In this document: in pieces, positions 54,578 to 64,000 of the stretch
Numbering within the stretch: the stretch's first letter is position 1
How the letters are laid out: every line of letters starts with the position of its first letter
Assembly (NCBI GenBank): GCA_026874595.1
Contig: CM049320.1
Coordinates: forward strand, 36,304,214-36,368,213
DNA length: 64,000 nt
Origin: Sipunculus nudus
Lineage: Eukaryota > Annelida > Sipuncula > Golfingiida > Sipunculidae
Direction of reading: 5' to 3'
Notes under the pieces: model-generated
Databases searched by the model: none
Seen by the model: only the letters and a program-made list of their open reading frames with translations
Told to the model about the DNA's origin: nothing
Position numbers and translations under genes: made by a program

Positions 54578-55487
54578 TGAGTGGTGGGAGTCGGTTCCTT
54601 TTTCATAATCGATCATCGGTTTGAGCAAACCGACTGATGATTGATTATTAATCGGTTTAGACAAATATATGCAATTGTCAAAGAAATATGCAATTATCTT
54701 GTGGAACTGTACCTACGTTTCCCCTGCAGGTATTCTCCTGTCGCGCACGAGTGTAACAGTCCTCCCACGTATAAAGATACAATCAGCCTAATTTTAAGGA
54801 TCAAATTAAACGATCGGCAACGTCGGGTAATATCTTTCTATATGGAAATTGAGAGAATCTAAGAATGTAGGAACTTTAGAGGGGCTGTTTTTATAGCAAA
54901 TGAAGGCAGATTTTACGGGCCCAGGTGCATTTTGGGCAGATCATACCAACAACAAAAAATTGCAGACTAATAAAAAAAAATCCAGCCGAAATCCAAATAC
55001 TCGACCGGCCGGGTTAGCCCCAACAAAGATTTTTTTTCAGGACGGCCTAAACAGCGACAACTGGCATCGGTTGAATATATTATCTATAAGAGAATCTCGC
55101 AAGATTGGCATAGACCTCGAGAATTTATGGAGTATTTTAACGCCATCCCGCCAATATTTTGCAATATACACCTCGTTAGAAAACTCTTCGCTAATTATGC
55201 AGCTCCCTGCCAGTTCACAGATAATAAGTTTAACAAGTCCTCCGTTCGTGCATCCACCGTGTCATACTCAGTTACATACTGAAGTTTTTTGGGAACACAG
55301 ACTCATTTAATGAAGCGCAGAATGTGGTTAAAAATGGAAGAAAAATGTTTGCCTATAACATTAAGGCATTCTGGGACAACAATCATTATTATGATATAAT
55401 CGATAGTCGCCTTTGGTAATCGAGCGCTTAAAAAGGGGGCAGCAAACCGACTGACTTTCGATAAAACTCCATGATCGGCACACCACT
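54578..55487. mobile_element. hAT-like DNA element, non-autonomous or decayed
   Basis: The left end begins TGAGTGGTGGG and the right end, read in complement, AGTGGTGTGCCG, matching the AGTGGTG terminal repeat usual in hAT elements. The flanks are ATATGCTG (54,570-54,577) and ATATGCTT (55,488-55,495), an 8-bp target-site duplication with one mismatch. A 30-bp imperfect palindrome around ATCATCGGTTTG lies near the left end. A 136-codon plus-strand frame inside (54,900-55,310) has no recognised transposase motif. Confidence 0.6.
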
Positions 55488-55495
55488 ATATGCTT

Positions 55496-57990
55496 TCTTT
55501 TATAAATTAGTTAACAGGTAAACACATTCTTATATTTTTATGTGATTTTTAAGTAGCACAAAAACCTTCAAACATTTAAGTCATTTTAAAATATCATAAC
55601 ACTTGACCGTTTCTTTTAGGTATTTGATTTCCGAGCAACATATTTTGCTATTTGTATTTCTGTCATTTTCAAGCACCTACTGTATCTATTCTTATCCCAA
55701 AATATTACATAACCAATCTAGAACAGTTTATAAATATATGGTGATGTAGATTCCATTTCCTTGTTAGAACGTAAAACTGAAATAACAAAATATTCATTTT
55801 TTTTATCTGGAGATAAAGTGAACAGAAGATGATCCTTGTCCTCTCGGTTGAGCTAATTTTAGACCCGAATCAAACGATTATGACATCAGATGTGCTTAAT
55901 ATCAATTGACATCATACGCTATGTTGTACACAGAGAACCACAGCTTCGCTGAAATAATGCGGCCTGTTGTCACATTATCTTGATTAAAAATGATGGAATA
56001 ATACATCCCAAATTAATAGGCTGATAATAAATAAAGGAATCGTTATATCATTGGTTATACTGGTCAAGGCTGTGTGGTTATGTACCCGCTAAATGAATGT
56101 ATTATTACTTTCTTGATGCAGATAAATAATAACCATTAGGTGTAACAACGGTATTTAACAAGATAATTATACATGATCTCACCAAGGAAGTGTTGCGATG
56201 ACCGAATTCAACGAGACACTGAATCTATATGATAAACATGTAGTCTGACTTAAGGGAAATAAATATGAGTTAATTGTGCATTCATTCTCGAGTAATTTTT
56301 AAATAAGCATGTACAGTGTATAAATTATCAATAAAGACATATAACCACGGTAACATAATTAATGTGATCGTTGCAGGTTAAAATGGATAACAAAACGTAA
56401 GTGATTAGTTTGACATATAGCGTGTTATTTTGTACTCGAACTGTTAAAGACCCACCCGGAGTATAAAAAGGGCCCGCAAGATTGCGTAGCTGTATGTCAT
56501 TGAAATTTAAATACCTGTCGAGACACATCGACCGAAATCATGAAAAAAGTCATCAGGTTTGAATTCTAGGCCATTATTCAGTATAATATTTGTCTGACAT
56601 ACGCATTTTAACTCAAAGAATCAAATGTGACCATTAAAATAATCATAAGTATATATTTTCTCCAATATCTCACGATGTTGCTCACCAGCCGGCCAGCTGT
56701 CAGTGCCGTCTGGGAAAAACTGGATAATATTAGTTTAGTCGAGCGAGTTTCTCTCTCAGACAAAACGTATGCCTTATTGATGCATCAAATATTATTGTCT
56801 TTTTTTTAAAGTAAAAAGATCCAATATTGTTGGAGATATTACTAGTTCTAGAGCCGAGGCGGACTGTCAGATTGTACAGGTTTGAAAATGTCAGTTGGTG
56901 TCACGTGACACGACAAACCAAATGTCAACAATAACAAACGGCACGTGGTCAAGTGGGCGTTGCCTGCCATTGTGCCTCTCAAAACCACAATGGAAATTTG
57001 ATTCAGTCTTTACATATGTTTTTTTTTCACATATAATCCCATTTATATTCATATCAAAGACTCAAAAGGAATATAACCGAGGTCACAAGATGGCTATCTC
57101 TAGTGGCATCAAGATTTAGAGGTCTCTACAGGTATTATTTTATTGATATATTTAGAGGTCTGGAAACTTATTATTATGTATATATTTTCGCTTTTTAAAG
57201 TTTCAATATTTACCTTCATTTGGCACTTTCATGCACCCAGGTAAAGAATGCCGGCCGGCAATGCCTCTATTAGAATACTCTATATGTTCAATCCCAGACA
57301 TTCCCCGCATCTATGAGGACATTCTATGAGTGTAATTATAAATTATGAAACCGTTACTTTACTGAGTTATTTCATATTTTCTTTAGCAAAGGTACAGTTG
57401 TTGGCGAGTCTGGAGTATCTGATACGGGAGCTTGGGTTTTGGCAGTGGAAAATAAACATTTTTGTTTTGCAAATAGTTTGCCTTATGTTTTTTATCAAGA
57501 TTTTATACCATTACACCAAAATCACTTTTGTGTTGAATGCTTAGAGCTATGGGATCTAAAATAATCTTCATTATTTAATCAAACAATTTATCTTTAGCTT
57601 TTCTGTGAAAAGCGCACCAGTTTTGGGTGCAGTTTTTCAAATTTAATTTGTAAATTTGGCAGGTTGTTAGGGTTATGAGTTTTCATTACTTTGTAATTGA
57701 AATCGTTTAAATTTCCTTTCGAATAAATTAGACCAACAATATTAATATCCAAGATAAATCATTTTAATTGCATGTGATTAGTCTGAAAAATTTTATTATT
57801 TTTATTAATTGCACTTACGTTAATATGTATATTACGCTGGAGCCTAGAACTGGTACTTTCTGTGGAATTCAAATGAAGTTACTCCTGGGTATATAAAAAC
57901 ACGATATATTCGTTAAAATCCTTTAAATTCAGTTCTTAAATGGAATCAGTTCGAAACACTTTCATGAAAATTCCATGGAACGTTCCATTC
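55496..57990. other. Host-like DNA, no gene seen
   Basis: Only short frames are present. No repeat boundary or exon could be supported. Confidence 0.4.
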
Positions 57991-58586
57991 TTAACAGCTA
58001 CCCCCAACGATGTCCCATATATGGCTGGCTCTCGGGATTAGGATACAGCTTTCAGACAGACTAACGCTAATACACAGTCCGGCATGATCGTCCATCTCTC
58101 TTTCCAGCGCCCGTGCTTTCCTCTCTAGGTACGTTGAGTGACGCCACACCATCCTGTCCTCCAGCATCTTCCAAAACTTCTTATACAAGTGTTTTCTCAC
58201 CCCACTGTTCCTTCCATGTGGGGCTTGGCCTCTCCCAAGCCAGGCTTGCCGAAATGTTGTGACACATGGATTACACAGACAAAAAGGACACCCTTCATCC
58301 TGGACGCTCTGATCTGCTGCCAGGGTTGGTGTCTCACTCTCAGGGACCCCTGGAATAGCTGCTGATTGTGACAAGGTAATGTCAATGCTGTCCTGATGTG
58401 ACCGAGCATTATATACTACACTTGACCAGTGGTACTGGTAGTTCACTCTACACTACTGTTGCCATTATCACATGACTCAACGTTCTGTATGTGCAGAACC
58501 CAACCATGCTCTGCAAACAAAGCCTCGATAGCATCTCTTTCTTCATGGGTTACCAAAAGGGGCATCAGTTCTTTATACTCCATTGT
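57991..58586 (-). pseudogene. P2X7-type cysteine-rich domain protein, frameshifted, probably transposon-linked
   Basis: The 57,991-58,446 frame encodes EGCPFCLCNPCVTT, then HLYKKFWKMLEDRMVWRHSTYLERK, a pattern typical of the intracellular-domain family of P2X7 receptors, which is widespread in invertebrate transposon-like proteins. An upstream piece in another frame (58,443-58,586, MEYKELMPLLVTHEERDAIEAL) probably belongs to the same original protein, so a frameshift lies near 58,445. It has no channel transmembrane helices. It is divergently oriented to the transposase remnant at 59,060. Not likely functional. Confidence 0.6.
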
Positions 58587-59059
58587 ACATAGAATCATAA
58601 GCGATTTTCTGTAGTGAGCAGAATTTGTTCTGGATATCAATTTATAAATTTAATGATCATGTGAGGGAATTTATATGTAAAACTAAGTATTTTTATATGT
58701 AGATATCAAAGAAAACAAAACCTTCGACCAAACATGTTGTCAGTATTAGTCCGGCGTATATATCAAAATATAATGATACAATGTTTAACTATGTATTTCT
58801 GGTTGTAAATATCAAAGCTAAAATGCGTTATTGACATGTCGGAATCACTTTGGAGTCAGTTTTTATCCTTTTTTTCTTCATACATTCAAACCCTACGAGA
58901 CATTCATGTAACAACAAGTTTTTTTTTATTTAATTTTACAAGTCTGTTGTTTTTGTGAACGCGAGTCACTAAATATACCTTGCAGCAAGTCTTTTTAGCT
59001 CCGGCTGTTCAGACAAACTTCTCCGTGTATTACACGTATCGACATCTTCATCTACTATA

Positions 59060-60320
59060 ATGTACAGCAAAGACAAGGCGGCGTCCGTGAAGCGACGGAA
59101 CGATTCTCGGAAAGACAAGGATGGGGCAAGGAAACTGGAAGGAAAGATCAGCATCTCTGGTAGAACGACGGAGGACCTTGCGGCTGTGTATAGATCAGTC
59201 ACAGCTGTGAAATGCTATATGGGTCAGGGGAATGCAGACCGAGCAGAGGCAGAACCATGCGATGCCACTCCTGCCACAAACATGTTCTGTAGCCAGAGTG
59301 TGGAGGAGACAGAACAAGAGATGCATCTTGTGGCCACCTCATCGATTTCACTTCTTGTTGACAAGGTCCAGCGACACCGATCTGAGTGTGATGGGGAGCT
59401 CATCGTGGAGGGCGTCAAGTTACTTGGCCATGTCGGGAGATACGACTTGACATGTCGCCACCATCATCGACTCACATGGGTGTCCTCGCCGTACCTGGGG
59501 GACAAGCTCCTTTGTAACCTGAGGCTGGCGCATGGTTACATGGTGTCTGGGATGCTGCAGAACCAGTACAGCAGGATGGTTCAAGCGGCTTACATGGGAG
59601 AGCTAGGTGACTAGTACTTGGCCTCAGTTTGTGACCAGTATCGGCCAGTGGTCGCTTTTTTGGCCCCGAAGTCTTGTAAGAAAGCCCTGTTGGAGGAACA
59701 GCAGGAAAAACTCGCAACATACTGACGTAGTATGCATAGGTGCTTCTACACACAGGGTTTTACGTGTGGAACATGTAACCCGTTCCGAACGCAGAAGCTC
59801 CCAGAAACACGAGCTCCTTGGCACTCAACGCATCTATCAGTACCTGGATAGTGCCTACGTGTCAGTGAAGGTACACTGCCATGACAGAAACACTTCCGTA
59901 AACAAGTTCGTGAGACAGGAACGTGTCCCCACTGTATCTACCAACGATACTTGGCATGCCACAAAAAACATAACCAGGGAGATCAAGGCTGTTTGCGCTG
60001 GCCCTAGGTACAAGGAAGGTGTAACATGGCACCACGAATTGGCTGACAAAGCAGCAAGACTCATGTGAACTTGGCACTGAAAAATTGTTAGGGCCAGCCA
60101 GCAAAGCTCCGCGATATCATGCTGAATACACTGGCTCATTATCAAAACTATCATGAAGGATGCAACGGGACCAGACGGTGTAGGTACGGTCCTCACTATG
60201 AGCCGTCGAAGGTCACCTTAGCGGATCCTGTGGCGATCCAGCTGCTGAAGAAGGCCCTGCAGAGCACCCAGGTGTACAAATCACCTGAGGACTACGTTCA
60301 CTGCATGGGCAGTTATTGAC
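59060..60320 (+). pseudogene. Decayed transposase-like gene of a type common in invertebrates
   Basis: Three frame pieces follow one another. At 59,060-59,614, after a basic start, comes RHHHRLTWVSSPYLGDKLLCNLRLAHGYMVSGML. At ~59,640-59,730 (another frame) is QYRPVVAFLAPKSCKKALLEEQQEKLAT. Then ~59,850-60,068 (NDTWHATKNITREIKAV) and 60,119-60,319 (HYQNYHEGCNG...YEPSKVTLADPVAIQLLKKAL) follow. The NDTWH-x-x-K and YEPSK-x-x-x-x-DP motifs are recurrent in transposase-like proteins of molluscs and cnidarians. Internal stops and shifts separate the pieces. The exact superfamily is not certain. Confidence 0.6.
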
Positions 60321-63040
60321 TAGAATGAACATGTAGGACGTCCTGCAACATCCCTCAGAAGTATCAGAGACCAAACAAAGGCTCCTCGTCGTCAGGCATC
60401 CACGCTGATCATAAAGAGGAAGGAATACACCATGTGGCAAGATTTGTGGCGTCAATTCTCAACACAGCGGCTGTGTGATCCAACACCGACACAATAAATC
60501 CGTGATGCCAGTCATGAAACACAACGGCTCTTTTTAGGGCCAACCAAAAATTCCCGATCTGAGCCTGCATTCACATGCACAAATATAATAAAAATTATAT
60601 ACATATTTTAATTTCAAAGGTGGTAAAAATACATGCACCATATTTGCATAAAAAATAGCAAGACATAAACGAAATTCTCATGCTAAAATTTCTTCTGCAC
60701 TGTTACCACATGTACAGTTTGGAAATATCGACATTTCATGAGCTAAAAAAAATATTTCTTATAACATGTATACAGTCATAATATATATCATATAATATCA
60801 TATTTATAAAATCCAATTATTTATCAGTAAAAACGGGTAGATTCTTTATTCTCATAAATCTGATCATGTCATTAAAACATAAATCACGTAATAATCAGCA
60901 ATGCAATTCAGTCCCCCACAAGAAAGCTTGGTTCACACTCGCTCCCCTTGAAATCATAATGTAATTAATTTCTTTCTTTTTACTTTATCGTCAAGTCATA
61001 GACAAACACAAAATCACGCATTTTTCTGTTCGAGTATGTTTATGTCGCTTTACCTGAAATGTGTACATATAAAGTAAAAATGTATTATTTGACAAAGGCT
61101 AAAAAAGCACAGATTATTTAATATTTATTTTATTAGTTTTAGGCTTTTCATCACTGGTAGCAGGTTGCCTCCCGAACTCTGAGAACTGAAATATTGATAA
61201 CAGAAATGAAACGCTCGTCTCTCCATATCCCACTACACACTTACGCACTGACCTTCAAGCGTGTCACATTGTCGCATATCAAAACCGCAAAATCATATGA
61301 ATTTCGAGAGCACATCAAATAGGATACATCAAAGTGGTATACGTTCAGCCCCCTAGTTTTTTTCATATTTGTTTCTATATAAAGTTGTTTCCGCACGTCT
61401 TGGCGACCAAAACTGGATTAAAACTTCGTATTACTGCTTCTGTCCTGATGTCGTTAACGCCAACATTTTCTGCATTAAAACGACGTATTAAAACATGCCA
61501 CATGATACATATCACTTCAGATATCTGCTTGAACTGTTTCTAGGCCTACCTTTTACGTACCATACATGTTATAAATTCTAAAATGAACTAACTCAAGAAA
61601 CGCGAGTAGCTTTGATCAGTCGTGCAGCAAGCCCTGGATGTCAACATGGGTTCCAATTTCCAGGTCACGGTAACCGGAAGGCTGACGTAATCCCATAAGC
61701 CCTGGGAACGATCGATTAAAGTTTCTTCACTTTGAAACAGTCAGGCATCCATTCATAAGGTTTACTTTTTGCCATTTAAAATGAAAAATATGCCTTTACT
61801 TTAGACTTTGTGCCGTGTGTAGGCCAACACGTGTAAAACAGGAAGCGTTCACACGTGCTTATTCGGGTAAATTTTGTAGAACACAAGCCGACTCCACCTA
61901 TTTTTACCATATATGGTAGGCGTGCACTGCGCATGCGACCCGATCCGGCGGATCGGGTGTTGGGTCTTTAAGAGCCACCTGGTATCTTTGTATAGCCGTA
62001 GGTGTTAGTCATGAATATACAGGTTAACCTGGCATTATTCCCGGTATAATGTGATTCACAGACCTAATAATATTAAGTCCATAGTGTTTATGAGAAAATA
62101 ATAAATATTTCTCTTCCAAAGTGAAGGTAAAATTAGGAAAAAAATTAAATGTTATTTTAATAAGAATACAAGATTGTCTAGCATAAGCGGCATCCTCGAT
62201 GTCAGGCATAAAACAACCATTGTACCAGTCTAAACAGGACAAACAGTCTACACTGAATATAAGCTATAGGGGCAGTGATTTGATCATATATCATCGGGTT
62301 TTTTTGATACAAATAAAGGTTGTAAATATCATGCCTAGAGCTGGAGTAAATATTGTCCCTTGTCTCATACAAGTGAGTTCTTGACATAAATGATTTCATA
62401 TATGGCCTGATACCTACTTGGAATACCAAAGATTCATTTGCTATCAAAAATTTCGCCTGTTTATGCATTCGCGTCCATTCGCGTCTCATATCACATCAAT
62501 TTACCTGTATAAAATGAAAACACATTATATAGTAAAATGATGTCTATTAAGACTGTTGATAGTTTATAGATTCAGTTTAATCAGCAGCAAAATAGTAAGA
62601 GGTAAAAAATAGTAAGTTAGCATGCATTACAATATTTCTAACAAAATGGGTCACATATTTCACAGAATAATTATTCAAGCAATTTAAAAGTGTAATAGAT
62701 ATGACACAGAAGTTTAATAACATGATAAATATCTTTGTTGTCTGTGTGTATTATTTGTGTAAGAGTTTTGATATCAAGGACTTTGTGGACACCATTGATT
62801 TCTTGCACAAAAAGTGTTGCTTTATAGAATGAATGACCTGCCATCTTTGGTATATAACTGTGCCTAACTAACATAGAAAGCCAATTATATTCAAGCTTTT
62901 CTTACGGTTTGGTCCATTCAGTATCTTACTCGTATCATGTAGATGTGAACGCATGTCTGATATTTACAGAGAGTACCGTCAAAACGTATTTAAGAATGTT
63001 GGGTGATGACGGGTGGATCTTTGGATTTATATGAACCGAT
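60321..63040. other. Host-like DNA, no gene seen
   Basis: The first ~160 bases may be the degraded 3' end of the transposase remnant. The rest contains no supportable exon, RNA or element. Confidence 0.4.
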
Positions 63041-63253
63041 ATGACCAACCCTGAAGAACTTTCTGATAATGCTATAATTAATTTGTCACAATATTGCGGC
63101 CTTCGTTCCTTAATCGTTTTATTTCTCTATTATCAAGGCGTCTTTGATATAAATATTATGCTGGATCCAACGTCTAAGAAGACGTTTTCATCAGTACACA
63201 ATGTTATCGTCAGGGCATTCAGAAATACTCGAGGTATAGCCCGGACAAGTTAA
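63041..63253 (+). CDS. Hypothetical exon or short ORF, uncertain
   Basis: The ATG at 63,041 (MTNPEELSDNAIINLSQYCG) opens a 70-codon frame with a central hydrophobic stretch (SLIVLFLYYQG). Near the end is CGAG followed by GTATAG, which could be a splice donor. Composition is more balanced than in flanking frames, but no homologue is recognised. Confidence 0.25.
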   Translation: MTNPEELSDNAIINLSQYCGLRSLIVLFLYYQGVFDINIMLDPTSKKTFSSVHNVIVRAFRNTRGIARTS

Positions 63254-64000
63254 CAAATAGACAATTAATATACAAACACAGAACTCACGCTTATCTCAAA
63301 GCATTGGCCAGAGGTAATATGAATGACGGCATTATTTATTTATTACGCATTCACTTGGTTCTCCCAACGAGCTTGCTTACCGGAGCATCCTGGCTTATTT
63401 TTATTATGGATTTAATTTAACAGAAATATTCTGCTTGCTTCTGCACGGGCTTATCTCAACGCACTCCACGAAAACCTAAATTTAAAGAACAAAGACTTAA
63501 ACATATATACAGTAGACAGACCCTGCTATCTTTTCCGTGATGATAAGGCCGGAAGCAAGACACTAGCTGGAGACATACGTAGCTGCACAATCAGCATTTG
63601 CTGTGCGGGGCGTGGTATTTCAGGTGTAAAAAGGAAAAAAATGTCTTTTTATTAAATTATATTGAAATCTAACAGAGAATATCATTATAACAATCACTGA
63701 TTTACCATTGATATATAACCTGAAGACCTGATATATGTACCCACTTATGTACCCTCAAAATCTAAACAACAACAATTGGTACATCGAGCGAGTGGAAATT
63801 CTGATGTTTTTCTGATGAATTCTGATTGAAACTTCAGATTGAAATATAATCTGAAGACCCTATATTGTTCTCAGTATCAATCTTTGAACTGTGGATAACA
63901 AACATCGACCCTTTCATTTTCTTTCGACGGTCGATTCTTTTGGCACGGATAACGTAAATGAAGACATACCAACGAAGTCACAGCTGGATGTCTTTTCAAC

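Overview
The window is animal (metazoan) nuclear DNA, most likely from a mollusc or related lophotrochozoan. This is inferred from the AT-rich background, long (TA)n tracts, an intron-split C-type-lectin-like receptor gene, decayed DIRS-type, hAT-type, Penelope-like and P2X7-domain transposon remnants, and short repeat families with GACGGACGG-type tails. No species can be named from the sequence alone.

Bases 1 to about 18,330 form an island unlike the rest. It is visibly richer in G+C and gene-dense, and most genes are short, single-exon and TATA-driven. They fall into tandem paralogous families. On the minus strand lie a Cys-rich family (1-2,660) and four related helical proteins of 163-181 aa (4,376-7,825). 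On the plus strand lie three zinc-ribbon proteins (10,757-15,680), a protein with a nucleoporin-like FG tail (16,028-16,996) and candidate microproteins (17,118-18,331). A tRNA-Asn gene and a 110-nt tRNA-like Pol III unit sit between them. Core promoters lie close to start codons, and AATAAA overlaps the stop codon in two genes. This compact style suggests an endogenised DNA virus or a virus-like giant element, but a lineage-specific host cluster is not excluded: there is at least one well-formed spliced exon pair, and no capsid, polymerase or terminase is visible.

The most striking structure in the island is a pair of apparently non-coding transcription units packed with small hairpins. Unit 1 (plus strand, about 3,364-4,200) has a CRE, a TATA box, a perfect hairpin near the predicted start, and a ~160-bp tandem repeat. 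Each repeat carries two hairpins whose stems change while the loop TGTACT stays constant, and an AATAAA follows. Unit 2 (minus strand, about 9,251-8,176) has a promoter with the same elements at the same spacing and six hairpins with a second loop type. The stem changes are partly compensatory, as expected of structured RNA.

Bases 18,331-64,000 look like ordinary host DNA. They hold repeats with a GCGCCCCCTxGTGG-type core (18.4-20.7 kb), an isolated intronless RING-finger gene (23.5-24.4 kb), several satellites and MITE-like elements (25-40 kb), the lectin-like receptor (42.3-44.2 kb), a DIRS-like retroelement corpse (45.7-48.7 kb), a hAT-like element with a near-perfect target-site duplication (54.6-55.5 kb), and a decayed DNA transposon with a P2X7-type Cys domain and a transposase-like ORF (58-60.5 kb). 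Much of the remainder has no supportable gene.
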